From the NCBI RefSeq assembly GCF_025145645.1, contig NZ_CP102252.1, positions 3,038,001 to 3,102,000 on the forward strand: DNA of 64,000 nt, read 5' to 3'. Made by a program: the position numbers and the translations under genes. This DNA is from Alistipes senegalensis JC50. GTDB taxonomy: Bacteria; Bacteroidota; Bacteroidia; Bacteroidales; Rikenellaceae. Of this stretch, positions 24,490 through 34,111 are shown piece by piece (positions within the stretch are counted from its first letter, which is position 1; the number at the start of each line of letters is the position of its first letter). The notes under the pieces are model-generated. The model was not told where the DNA came from. It saw only the letters and a list, made by a program, of their open reading frames with translations, and made no database searches.

Positions 24490-27400
24490 ATGAAACCTAA
24501 TCGCGTTTTCCGCTCCGGCTTTCTCCCGTTCCTGCTCGTTCTGGCATTTTGCTGCCTGACGGGCGGGAACGGCATGGCCGCGCCCCGGACCTTCTGGGTC
24601 GATTCCCGGACGGGTGACGACCTGCAGGACGGAACTTCGCCGCGCCGCGCCTGGCGGACGCTCGAACGGCTTTCGTGTTGCAGCTTACAGCCGGGTGATG
24701 TCGTGTCGTTTGCCCGGGGCAGCCGATTCGATGGGTGCCTTGACGTACATGCGTCGGGGAGTGCTGCGGCTCCGATCCGTTTTACGAGTTATGGCTGCAA
24801 GCACCTTCCCGCACCCCTGTTCACCAATTCGGATACTGCCGGTTTCGGGAATTGCATCCGCCTGCGGGGGGATTATCTCCACGTCGGACAATTGGCCTTT
24901 GCGCATACGCTTGCGGAGATTCCGCAGCAGCATCGTATCGCTTCCTTTACCGATATGTGGCAGCTGGGGGCCGTCGTGATAGACTCTTCTGCGCGCCATT
25001 GTGTCATCCGTGGCTGCGAATTCACCGACTGCGGCGTGGGTATCAAAAGTAACGGGGAGTATACCCTTATCGAGGGGAACCACCTGCACGACTGTACGCG
25101 CGTACTCAAACAGTGGAGTTGGGGCCCTATCGCCGTCTGGCTCGGTGCGGACCATCAGGAAGTGCGTTACAATGTCATTCGCAACTACCGGGCGGAGGAT
25201 GCTTCGATTGTTTGGAAAACCGCGGGGCCGCTGGGAGCCGACGGCGGTGCCGTCGAGATTGACGATGGACGTACGCCTAAGCACGATATTGCAATACATC
25301 ATAATTTCTCGCAGGGGAATCAGGGTTTCCTCGAAGTGACCTACAAGGATGTCGTTACGGCGCCGGATTACGGTGGATTGCACATCTACGACAACATCAG
25401 CGACGATTACCAGTCGTTCGCGCTGCTGTGGCATGGCCGGGACTGCTTGTTCGAGCATAACACGATCATCCGCCGCAAACGCAACGGGAACGAGCAGGGG
25501 GTATTCCGCATCATGCAGACGGCATCGGCGAATACCGTGTGGCGAAACCTGATTGTAACCGCAGACAGCGTGGTAGTCAGCCGCAACCGTCCCGGAGCCG
25601 GGACCGAACTCCGCGATAACTGCTACTGCCCGCTTGGGGGGCGCCTTCGCCCGGGGCGTGAACGGGAATCCGGAAAGCCGTTGACGGCATCTCTTGCAAC
25701 ACTTCCCGCTGGTTATGGAGCCCGTTCTACGGATGGACGGAGCCTTTGGTTCGACCGGCTCTGCGATGCGGCTGCTCTGACTTCCTGTGAATCGACAGAT
25801 CCCGGTATGCCTGCCATTCCGGAGGACGAATCCGTCTGTGTCGTTCTCGCCCGCCACGGCAAGATGGCCGTCACGTTCGAAAATCTTGCTCCGCAGGATA
25901 CGACAGTTGTTTATGCGTGTGAACAACTCAAAACCTACCTTACGCGGATGAGCGGGGCGGATACGGTCGCCTCGGCAGTTGCCGGTAAGATCGTTTTGGC
26001 GGCAGGCGGCATTTCCAAAGGTCAAAATTCCCCTCCCCTCGCGAATCCGGGGACCGGAGATAGTTACTCCATAACCGTCAGCGGCGGCGATATCCTGCTT
26101 TGGGGCGAATCGCCCCGGGCCTTGCTTTGTGCCGTTTACGGTCTGTTGGAGCGCTTGGGATGTTGCTGGCTGGCACCTGACTACGACTTCTATGAAGGTG
26201 CGGCCGAGGTGGTTCCGGAGACGAAAGCCTTGGTCTATTCCGGTCCAGAGCGGGTTGTGGTGAAGCCGGTGCTGCCCAGCCGTAAGATTTATGTCGAGGA
26301 GGGGCTTTCGCATGATGAGCGAAATCTCCGTCAACTGGTGGAGTGGATGCCCAAGGCGGGTTACAATACGCTGGTGGTGCCGATCGACTATCAGGGCAAG
26401 GGGCGCGTGATGTGGGATAAGATGCGCAGCTTTCTCATGCCGGAGCTTCGCAGGCGCAGCATAACGCTCGAAGTCGGCGGCCACGGCTATCAGAATTTTC
26501 TGAACGCTTCGTCCGACGGCGGTGCACTGTTCGGCGCACACCCCGAATGGTTCGGTATGGACGAGCAGGGGGAACGCCGCCGCGAACCGCGTTATGTGAT
26601 CTGTACGTCGCAGTCCCGGGCCGTGGAGTACCTGATCGACTCCGTTAAAGGTTATCTGCGGGCGCATCCCGAAATTGATACTTTTGCATTCTGGCCGCCC
26701 GACGGTGCAAAATGGTGCCGTTGTGAAGCCTGCCGGGCGTTCGGCTCCGATTCGGAAAAGCATGTCCGGCTGGTCAACCGTGTGGCCGAAGCGCTGCGGG
26801 AGGAGTTTCCGCATCTTCGCGTAGAGTGTCTCGCTTATGAGGTGTATCTCGATCCTGCCCGTAAAAACGTTCTTTCACCGGCTGTAATGGTCGATTTCTG
26901 TCCCATTGATCAATGTTTCGAAACGCAGATCGACGACGCGGCGAATCCGAAGAACCGAATGTATGTCACGGCTTTTCGACAGTGGCGTGACCGTTTCGAC
27001 GGACAGATCAACCTTTATTCCTATTATCGCAAATACGCCTGGCGGAGTCTTCCGCTGGTGCTACCGCATTATATCGCCGATGATGTGAGGTGGTATGCGG
27101 CCAACGGTGCGTCGGGAGTGAGCATCTACGGTGAACCCGGCGACTGGGCCGCCTACGAGGTCAACCATTACTTACTGGCGCGTGTTGCTGCAAATCCGGC
27201 ACTCGACGTTGATTCGCTACTGTGCGGCTTTACGCAGGCGCGTTACGGCCGTCATGCGGCATTTGCGCGCGAAGTTCTCGACCTCTTCGAACGGCTTCCG
27301 CGGTGCGGAGCCGCTATTCCCAATACGACACTCAAAACCGTCGCCGAATACGACGGCTGGCTTGCCGAAATTGACGCGGTTGCTGCCGGGCTTGCCCGGA

Positions 27401-27639
27401 GAATACGCGGGAACGACACTTATTCCCGTGCCTTGAGACGTTTATCCCTGTCGCTGGAATACTTGCGCGATGAATTCACTCTTTGCCGGCTGCGTGCGGC
27501 GGGTGGTTCCGCGAAGGATGCCCAGGATATGATTGACCGGATGGTCCGCTGGGCCGATTCCTGTGCGGATCGGGGTGTGGTGGTTACTCGCAACTTTACT
27601 GCTTCGCGTCTCGGGTGGCGTCATGGGATAAAACGCTGA
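24490..27639 (+). CDS. Beta-helix and DUF4838 fusion, probable multidomain glycosidase
   Basis: A 1049-residue exported protein with an N-terminal signal (FLLVLAFCCLTGGNGMA). Residues about 33-430 are a right-handed parallel beta-helix of the PL/GH type (starting FWVDSRTGDDLQDGTSPRRAW). Residues about 447-1049 match DUF4838, including an N-terminal sandwich (ACEQLKTYLTRMSG) and a barrel with FAFWPPDGAKWCRCEAC. DUF4838 resembles alpha-glucuronidase/GH20-like barrels and is common in PULs, but its activity is undefined. Fusing it to a beta-helix suggests two adjacent bonds are cut by one protein. Confidence 0.75.
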   Translation: MKPNRVFRSGFLPFLLVLAFCCLTGGNGMAAPRTFWVDSRTGDDLQDGTSPRRAWRTLERLSCCSLQPGDVVSFARGSRFDGCLDVHASGSAAAPIRFTSYGCKHLPAPLFTNSDTAGFGNCIRLRGDYLHVGQLAFAHTLAEIPQQHRIASFTDMWQLGAVVIDSSARHCVIRGCEFTDCGVGIKSNGEYTLIEGNHLHDCTRVLKQWSWGPIAVWLGADHQEVRYNVIRNYRAEDASIVWKTAGPLGADGGAVEIDDGRTPKHDIAIHHNFSQGNQGFLEVTYKDVVTAPDYGGLHIYDNISDDYQSFALLWHGRDCLFEHNTIIRRKRNGNEQGVFRIMQTASANTVWRNLIVTADSVVVSRNRPGAGTELRDNCYCPLGGRLRPGRERESGKPLTASLATLPAGYGARSTDGRSLWFDRLCDAAALTSCESTDPGMPAIPEDESVCVVLARHGKMAVTFENLAPQDTTVVYACEQLKTYLTRMSGADTVASAVAGKIVLAAGGISKGQNSPPLANPGTGDSYSITVSGGDILLWGESPRALLCAVYGLLERLGCCWLAPDYDFYEGAAEVVPETKALVYSGPERVVVKPVLPSRKIYVEEGLSHDERNLRQLVEWMPKAGYNTLVVPIDYQGKGRVMWDKMRSFLMPELRRRSITLEVGGHGYQNFLNASSDGGALFGAHPEWFGMDEQGERRREPRYVICTSQSRAVEYLIDSVKGYLRAHPEIDTFAFWPPDGAKWCRCEACRAFGSDSEKHVRLVNRVAEALREEFPHLRVECLAYEVYLDPARKNVLSPAVMVDFCPIDQCFETQIDDAANPKNRMYVTAFRQWRDRFDGQINLYSYYRKYAWRSLPLVLPHYIADDVRWYAANGASGVSIYGEPGDWAAYEVNHYLLARVAANPALDVDSLLCGFTQARYGRHAAFAREVLDLFERLPRCGAAIPNTTLKTVAEYDGWLAEIDAVAAGLARRIRGNDTYSRALRRLSLSLEYLRDEFTLCRLRAAGGSAKDAQDMIDRMVRWADSCADRGVVVTRNFTASRLGWRHGIKR

Positions 27640-27670
27640 TTATAAAATAAAACCAACAATTACGACCGAT

Positions 27671-29062
27671 ATGAATTCAAGTTTGTTTACTCCGGTTTCA
27701 TCCTGTCTGCTGCTCTGTACGTCGCAGGCCGGCATGCCGTGTCGTGCCGCCGATCTTCCCGGGCGGAACGATCCGCGTCCCAACGTCGTCCTGATCTATG
27801 TCGACGATATGGGTTACGGTGATTTGAGCTGTTACGGCCATCCTACCATCCGAACTCCGCACATCGACCGCTTGGCGGCCGAAGGGGTGAAGATGAATTC
27901 TTTCTATGCGCCTGCGGCGGTGTCATCGCCTTCACGGGCGGGACTGCTCACGGCGCGCTATCCGGTGCGTTCAGGTATGTATGGCGACCGTGAGAGCGTG
28001 CTTTTTCCCGATACTCCGCGGGGACTTCCTGAAGAGGAGGTCACCCTCGCCGATGTGATGCGTGAAGCGGGTTACGCGACGGCACTCATCGGCAAGTGGC
28101 ATCAGGGACATGCGCATCCTTACCTGCCCGACGACAACGGGTTCGACTATTTCTATGGTCTCTATTCGCCTAACAATTACCGGACGCTTCCTTTCATGGA
28201 GAACGAGACGGTGCTTCAGGAACATGCCGACCGGTCCAATCTGACGCAGATGTATACCGAGCGGGCCCGGGAATATATCCGGGAACACCGCGACGAACCT
28301 TTCTTTCTTTTCTTGTCGCATGCCTATCCGCATCTGCCGGTCATGGCTTCGAAGCAGTTCGAGCATGCCAGCCGCGCCGGACGCTACGGCGATGCTGTGG
28401 AGGAGCTCGATTGGAGTGTGGGCGAGGTAATGAAATGTCTGCGCGAGAACGGTTTGGACGAGAATACGCTGGTGATCTTTACCAGCGATAACGGTCCGGC
28501 CATCAAATTCACGCCCAACAATGGCGGCAGCGCAGGCCACCTGCGCGGCGGCAAGGGCAGTGGCTGGGAAGGAGGATTCCGCGTACCGGGGATTTTCCGT
28601 TTCCCGGCAGATATTCCGGCCGGAAGTGTCTGCATGGAGATCGGCACCCAGCTCGACTTACTGCCGACCATTGCTTCGCTGTGCGGTGCGAAAGTTCCGG
28701 AGGACCGCCCTATCGACGGAGTGGATCTGAGGCCGATGCTGACCGGAAAGCAGCAGTCCGTCCGTAGTGAATTCGCTTATTACCGGGGCAGCCGTCTGGC
28801 AGCCTTGCGTAAGGGCCGGCACAAGGCGATCTTCGAAGTGCCGGGTGATTGGTATACCCAGACGCCTTATTTGCAGGATACGGCTCGGGTCGAATTGCTG
28901 ATTTTCGACCTGGACCTGGACCCGGGTGAGAAACGGAACATCGCTCCTAAGCGTCCGGAACTGGTGGAGAAGTTCATGCAGCTGCGCCGGAAATACATGC
29001 GTGAGGTGAATGTCGCACCCTCGATCAATGACGAACGTCCGTTCGGGTCGCACAATACCTGA
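27671..29062 (+). CDS. Sulfatase, S1 family, serine type
   Basis: A 463-residue exported arylsulfatase-like enzyme that removes sulfate esters. It shows the metal motif YVDDMGYGD (about 43-51), the formylglycine motif S85-S-P-S-R followed by GLLTARYP, the HH-type IGKWHQG segment, and a C-terminal FTSDNG metal motif. The Ser (not Cys) at position 85 needs the anaerobic radical-SAM maturase anSME, which is not in this window. Next gene is a SusC. It indicates a sulfated substrate for the locus. Confidence 0.92.
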   Translation: MNSSLFTPVSSCLLLCTSQAGMPCRAADLPGRNDPRPNVVLIYVDDMGYGDLSCYGHPTIRTPHIDRLAAEGVKMNSFYAPAAVSSPSRAGLLTARYPVRSGMYGDRESVLFPDTPRGLPEEEVTLADVMREAGYATALIGKWHQGHAHPYLPDDNGFDYFYGLYSPNNYRTLPFMENETVLQEHADRSNLTQMYTERAREYIREHRDEPFFLFLSHAYPHLPVMASKQFEHASRAGRYGDAVEELDWSVGEVMKCLRENGLDENTLVIFTSDNGPAIKFTPNNGGSAGHLRGGKGSGWEGGFRVPGIFRFPADIPAGSVCMEIGTQLDLLPTIASLCGAKVPEDRPIDGVDLRPMLTGKQQSVRSEFAYYRGSRLAALRKGRHKAIFEVPGDWYTQTPYLQDTARVELLIFDLDLDPGEKRNIAPKRPELVEKFMQLRRKYMREVNVAPSINDERPFGSHNT

Positions 29063-29107
29063 AGCGGCGTGTTTCACGGAAACTACAAACCAAAAAATAA
29101 ATGAACC

Positions 29108-32100
29108 ATGGTAAAATTTACGAAAGCTGCTTTACGTGTCGCTTTTCTGTCGTTGCTGATGGTCCTGCCGTTGTGGGCGGGGGCGCAGGAAGGGCCGTTG
29201 TTCAAGGTGACAGGCAAAGTTACCGATAATGCGGGAGAACCGGTTATCGGCGCATCAGTGGTTGTGGTCGGTACTACGCGGGGCGTCTCTACGGACCTGC
29301 TCGGCGCCTATACGATCGAGGTCAGGCGCGGCGAGTCGCTGCGGTTCAGCTATCTCGGAATGACCGATCAGACGATCGTCGTACATGCTCAAAAGACCAT
29401 CGATGTCACGCTTCAATCCGAGGCTCTCAATGTCGAGCAGGTCGTGGTGGTCGGTTACGGCGTGCAGAAAAAAGAGAGCGTGGTAGGCGCCATCACCCAG
29501 GTCAAGGGCGAACGACTTCAAAGCACGGGCGGCATGACATCGCTTTCGAGCGCCTTGAACGGACTGGTTCCGGGACTCACGGCCCTTTCGTCGAGCGGCA
29601 AACCGGGCGAAGAGGAGGCGCAGATTCTCATCCGCGGCATGTCGTCGTGGACCAGTTCGGCACCGTTGATTCTGGTGGATGGCATTGAGCGCCGCATGGA
29701 GGATGTAGACGTGAACGAGATCGAGTCGATGTCGGTGCTGAAGGACGCTTCGGCTACGGCAGTTTACGGCGTGCGGGGCGGCAACGGTGTCATCCTCATC
29801 ACGACCAAGCGCGGCGTGGAAGGAAAGATGAGCCTGAACGTCTACGCACATACCACGCTGAAAACCATTTCGAAGATCCCGACGCTGCTCTCTTCCTATG
29901 AGGGGCGCGTGGCGCGGAACTTCGCCGTTGAAAATGCGTTGGGAGCCAAACCCGAGTTGTGGTCCTATATTACGACGATGAACGAACTGAAAAAATTCCG
30001 TTCGGGTTCCGATCCCTACCTCTATCCCAATGTGGACTGGCAGAACGAGACGCTCAAAAAGTTCGCCTGGTCGCACAAAGCCGGTGTGGATATCAGCGGC
30101 GGTACCAAATTCGTGAAATATTACGGATTCCTTTCGTATCTCTACGACGGAGATATTCTCCGCGGCCGGGATTTCGGGCAGGGATATGTTCCCAAGAACG
30201 ATTTTCAACGTATCAATGTACGCAGTAATTTCGACTTTCAGATAACCCCTTCGACAGTGGTCAGTGCCGATATCGACGTGGTCGTCGGGCAGGAGCGCAC
30301 CGTGGGCGCCAATGCCACCACTTTGTGGAAGGGCGTATGGCGCAAGGCTCCCGACGAATATCCGGTCCGTTACGAGGACGGTACTTTCGGCAACGACAAG
30401 GCCAAGACCGATACGGAAAACACCGTGGAGGTGCTCAACTATTCGGGACAGAACGTAGAGGTGCGGACCGATGCCAACGCTTCGCTCAAACTTAAACAGA
30501 ATCTGGGTATGTTGGTGAAGGGGCTTTCGCTCAACGCCATCGCCAATTTCCGCAACTATTACACCTCCACGGGACCCAATATTTCGGGGGATCGCGCGCT
30601 GACCAAGTACGTCGATCCGCGTACGGGAGCCGTTACATGGAACTATCCGGGAACTTACAACAGTGCTACCCACGGGTTCGATTACTATCCCAATCAGGTG
30701 AAAGTAAGCACCTCGACAGCCGATAAGCAAGTCTATCAAGATCAGCTCTATCAGGTTTCGCTCAACTTCAAACGTTCTTTCGGCGAGGGGCATGACGTGA
30801 CGGGGCTGTTGCTTTTCAAACGCCAGCAGTATGCCAAGGGCAGTGCATTCGCTTCGTACCGCGAGGAGTGGGCGGCGCGTGTGACCTACGGATTCAAAAA
30901 CCGTTATCTGTTCGAGGCTAACGGCGCCTACAACGGTTCGGAGAAATTCGGTCCGGGCAACAAGTTCGGGTTCTTTCCTTCGGTGGCCGGCGGCTGGGTC
31001 ATTTCGAATGAAAAGTTCTTTCGGGAACGCGTGAAATTCGTTGACTTCCTGAAAGTACGTTATTCATGGGGTATCGTTGGCAGCGACGAGGGTATCGCCA
31101 AATGGCTTTATTCGACCCAGTGGGCCAAAAAGAACAACGAAGGCGTTTTTGGCTATCCGATCGGACAGGCTCCGAATTTTTCGAGCGCTGAAGTGAAGGT
31201 GATCGGAAATCCCGACGCCCAGTGGGAGACCGCTTATAAGAACGATGTCGCTTTGGAAACCACGTTGTTCAACGGCATGTGGAAACTCGGATTTGACTAT
31301 TACTGGGGCCGCCGTACCAATATCTTCATCAGCGGGGATCAGCGGGCCGTACCGCCCTGGTTCGGTGCGTCCGCAGTCTCGGCCAATATCGGCGAGACCA
31401 AAAACAGCGGTTGGGAGTTGGAAACCACGGTTCGCGGCAACATAGGCACGGACTGGTCGTATCAGGTCGGAGGTTCCGTCTCCTATGCCAAAAACGAGGT
31501 TGTTTTCCGCGAAGATCCCGAACTGGCGCCCGATTATCAGAAAAAGGCCGGCAAGCCGATCAACCAGCCTACGGGAATTCCCGGAACGGGTATCATCCAG
31601 AGTTGGGACGACATCTATACTCATGTGGGTGTGGACAATATGACCGGGTACGTGCCGGGCAACTACGCCCTGCTGGACTATAACGGCGACGGTGTGGTGG
31701 ATGGTCAGGACAATGTCCCCTGCGATTACAACCACTATCCGCTTTATTCGTTTTCTCTCAACCTTTTCGTAGGCTGGAAGAATCTCTCTCTTTCGGCGCT
31801 GCTGGTGGGGCAGACTGACGTTTCGCGTCAGAATACCTATGAAGAGTTCCCCTCGCCCTCTTATTCGACGGCCATCGACCGCGATACGTGGGAGAATATG
31901 TGGATTCCCGGTTATAACGACAGCGGTTCGATCCGACATATATCGTTCATGAATTCGAACCGTTCGCTCTATGCGTCGCAACTCCAACGTGCGGACGGAA
32001 CCCTGTGGCGGCTGCAATCGGCCGAGCTGAGCTATACTTTCAACGGGCCTAAACTCAAAAAGACCGGCATCCAGTCGATCCGTCTCTATCTGGCCGGCAA

Positions 32101-32227
32101 CAACCTCTGGCTTTACTCCCACATGAGCGACGACCGCGAGGCCAATGCCACCCGTGCCAAGGAGAGCCATTCCGCCCAGTATCCCAAACTGAAACGCTAC
32201 ACGTTCGGTGTAAACATCAAATTTTAA
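29108..32227 (+). CDS. SusC/RagA TonB-dependent outer-membrane importer, pair 1
   Basis: A 1039-residue protein with a signal peptide (LLMVLPLWAGAQ), a carboxypeptidase-regulatory-like beta-sandwich (VTGKVTDNAGEPVIGASVVV), a TonB-box region (VVVVGYGVQKKESVVGAI), a plug with the SusC signature (ESMSVLKDASATAVYGVRGGNGVI) and a 22-strand barrel ending in aromatic KLKRYTFGVNIKF. It imports oligosaccharides through the outer membrane, powered by TonB-ExbBD. Its partner SusD follows 12 bp later. Confidence 0.95.
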   Translation: MVKFTKAALRVAFLSLLMVLPLWAGAQEGPLFKVTGKVTDNAGEPVIGASVVVVGTTRGVSTDLLGAYTIEVRRGESLRFSYLGMTDQTIVVHAQKTIDVTLQSEALNVEQVVVVGYGVQKKESVVGAITQVKGERLQSTGGMTSLSSALNGLVPGLTALSSSGKPGEEEAQILIRGMSSWTSSAPLILVDGIERRMEDVDVNEIESMSVLKDASATAVYGVRGGNGVILITTKRGVEGKMSLNVYAHTTLKTISKIPTLLSSYEGRVARNFAVENALGAKPELWSYITTMNELKKFRSGSDPYLYPNVDWQNETLKKFAWSHKAGVDISGGTKFVKYYGFLSYLYDGDILRGRDFGQGYVPKNDFQRINVRSNFDFQITPSTVVSADIDVVVGQERTVGANATTLWKGVWRKAPDEYPVRYEDGTFGNDKAKTDTENTVEVLNYSGQNVEVRTDANASLKLKQNLGMLVKGLSLNAIANFRNYYTSTGPNISGDRALTKYVDPRTGAVTWNYPGTYNSATHGFDYYPNQVKVSTSTADKQVYQDQLYQVSLNFKRSFGEGHDVTGLLLFKRQQYAKGSAFASYREEWAARVTYGFKNRYLFEANGAYNGSEKFGPGNKFGFFPSVAGGWVISNEKFFRERVKFVDFLKVRYSWGIVGSDEGIAKWLYSTQWAKKNNEGVFGYPIGQAPNFSSAEVKVIGNPDAQWETAYKNDVALETTLFNGMWKLGFDYYWGRRTNIFISGDQRAVPPWFGASAVSANIGETKNSGWELETTVRGNIGTDWSYQVGGSVSYAKNEVVFREDPELAPDYQKKAGKPINQPTGIPGTGIIQSWDDIYTHVGVDNMTGYVPGNYALLDYNGDGVVDGQDNVPCDYNHYPLYSFSLNLFVGWKNLSLSALLVGQTDVSRQNTYEEFPSPSYSTAIDRDTWENMWIPGYNDSGSIRHISFMNSNRSLYASQLQRADGTLWRLQSAELSYTFNGPKLKKTGIQSIRLYLAGNNLWLYSHMSDDREANATRAKESHSAQYPKLKRYTFGVNIKF

Positions 32228-32239
32228 AGGAGAAGGACC

Positions 32240-34093
32240 ATGAAAAAGATACTATTACTGTTGCTTGCTGCCCCGCTGCTCTTTTCCTGCGAGGATTATT
32301 TGGAGCGGACGCAAAAATCGGACTTGGACGAAGAGCAGATTTTCGGCAGTTACCAGAATTTTACGGGATTCATCGACAATCTCTACGGGAAAAAACTCGT
32401 GCGTTATATCGACCAGGCTAATTGTGCGTGCCTCGATATGGGCGACGACGTTTATGGCTCGAAGGATTTCATCGCTTCGCAGACCTTTCCGCAGGGTAAT
32501 TACTGGTGGATCTGGACCAATACGTGGCAGAATATGATTACCGAATCCTCGTCCGGCGGCAACTACGGTTTCTGGAACGGCTGGGAACAGATCCGTATCT
32601 GCAACCAGGGTTTCAAGAATCTGCACCTGTTGGTGGGCGCCACCGACGAACAGGTCCGGCTCATCAAGGGACAGCTCCATTTCTTCCGGGCTTGGTACCA
32701 TTTCGAACTTGCCCGCCTTTGGGGAGGGCTTCCCTATATCGACCGTTTTTTGGAGCCGAGCGACAACATGCGCTTTCCGCGACTGTCGTTCAAGGAGACG
32801 CTTCTGCGTATTATCGACGATCTGAACGAGGCTGCGGAGTGTCTGCCCGTCGATTGGAATCAGACCCAGCAGGGGATTGCAGCTTCCGACGCCTATCTGG
32901 GGCGTGCGACCCGGGGCGCGGCGCTTGCGCTCAAAGCGCGAGCCTATCTTTATGCTGCGAGTCCGCTTACGACCCGCATCGAAAAAGGGGTGGCTGAATA
33001 TGATCCTGAATTGTGTGAAGAGGCTGCCAAAGCCGCTTATGAGGTCATCAAGCTGGCCGATCAGGGTGTTTACAAACTGGTGGAGTGGAAGGATTATTCC
33101 AAAAATTTCATCAATAATACGACGGAGCAGCGTGTGGTTTACACCAAGGAGTATATTTGGTTCAAACTCACCACTGCACGCGGCAATAGTCAGTTGGTGC
33201 GTATCGGCAATATCCATAATTCGCAGCGTTTCGAGGGTAAGGGACAGGTGACGGCCGCCACGCAGAACATGGTGGATATGTACGAAACGAAGAAAGGGCT
33301 TCCGATCGACGATCCCGACAGCGAGTACGATCCCATGAATCCGTGGGCCGACCGCGATCCGCGTCTGTTGCAGACGATTTTGGTCGACGGTGTCAAGTGG
33401 GTGGCTACAAGCAATATATCACCTGCGGCGGATGCCTATGTGCAGCTTTATTCGACGGGCGGCTCGGGTGCCGGGAACGGTAAGGACATGAATTCCGGTT
33501 CAGGATCACTGACCGGATACCTGATCCGCAAATACATTCCCTACAAGGCCAATAAGTTTGATAAACAGACCGCGAACTACCAGTTCGGCATTCCTTATAT
33601 CCGGCTTGCCGAGATGTACCTGATTTATGCCGAAGCAATCAACGAAGTCTGTCCATCGCCGACTGCTGTTCCTTCTTGGGCGCCCCTAAGCGCTGTTGAG
33701 GCTGTGAACATCGTCCGCCGCCGTGTGAAACTGCCTATCGACGAGGATGTCGCCAAGCCCTGTGAACTCTATACCTACGGCGGCGAATCGCTGCCCGACG
33801 TGGCCGCGAAATTCACGGCCGACCGCGAGACCTTCCGCAAGCGGATCTGGAATGAACGTTCCGTGGAACTGGCTTACGAGGGACACCGCTGGTACGACAT
33901 CCGCCGTTGGTACGTGGCGCACCTGCCCGAATACAAGATCCGCTACAAGGGCGTATTCGACAAGCAGCACACGTATTTCAGAAAAGAAGTGGTTTGCAAC
34001 GGCGTATTCGACCAGAAGCACTACTGGCTTCCCTTCAAACGCACCGATGTACAGCAGTATGAAGGCTTTACGCAGAATCCGGGTTGGAACTAA
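32240..34093 (+). CDS. SusD/RagB glycan-binding lipoprotein, pair 1
   Basis: A 617-residue surface lipoprotein (LLFSC, Cys17, then EDYLE). It has the helical TPR-like SusD core, including the RGAALALKARAYLYAASPL helix, the IRLAEMYLIYAEAIN segment and the C-terminal RIWNERSVELAYEGHRWYDIRRW. It caps the preceding SusC and recruits glycan. It ends in the usual aromatic tail (EGFTQNPGWN). Confidence 0.95.
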   Translation: MKKILLLLLAAPLLFSCEDYLERTQKSDLDEEQIFGSYQNFTGFIDNLYGKKLVRYIDQANCACLDMGDDVYGSKDFIASQTFPQGNYWWIWTNTWQNMITESSSGGNYGFWNGWEQIRICNQGFKNLHLLVGATDEQVRLIKGQLHFFRAWYHFELARLWGGLPYIDRFLEPSDNMRFPRLSFKETLLRIIDDLNEAAECLPVDWNQTQQGIAASDAYLGRATRGAALALKARAYLYAASPLTTRIEKGVAEYDPELCEEAAKAAYEVIKLADQGVYKLVEWKDYSKNFINNTTEQRVVYTKEYIWFKLTTARGNSQLVRIGNIHNSQRFEGKGQVTAATQNMVDMYETKKGLPIDDPDSEYDPMNPWADRDPRLLQTILVDGVKWVATSNISPAADAYVQLYSTGGSGAGNGKDMNSGSGSLTGYLIRKYIPYKANKFDKQTANYQFGIPYIRLAEMYLIYAEAINEVCPSPTAVPSWAPLSAVEAVNIVRRRVKLPIDEDVAKPCELYTYGGESLPDVAAKFTADRETFRKRIWNERSVELAYEGHRWYDIRRWYVAHLPEYKIRYKGVFDKQHTYFRKEVVCNGVFDQKHYWLPFKRTDVQQYEGFTQNPGWN

Positions 34094-34111
34094 CATTTAA
34101 CGCGAAAAGTT

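Noticed and set aside
24685..26814. Open reading frame of 709 codons on the minus strand
   Set aside because: Antisense to the DUF4838 fusion; no recognisable domain.
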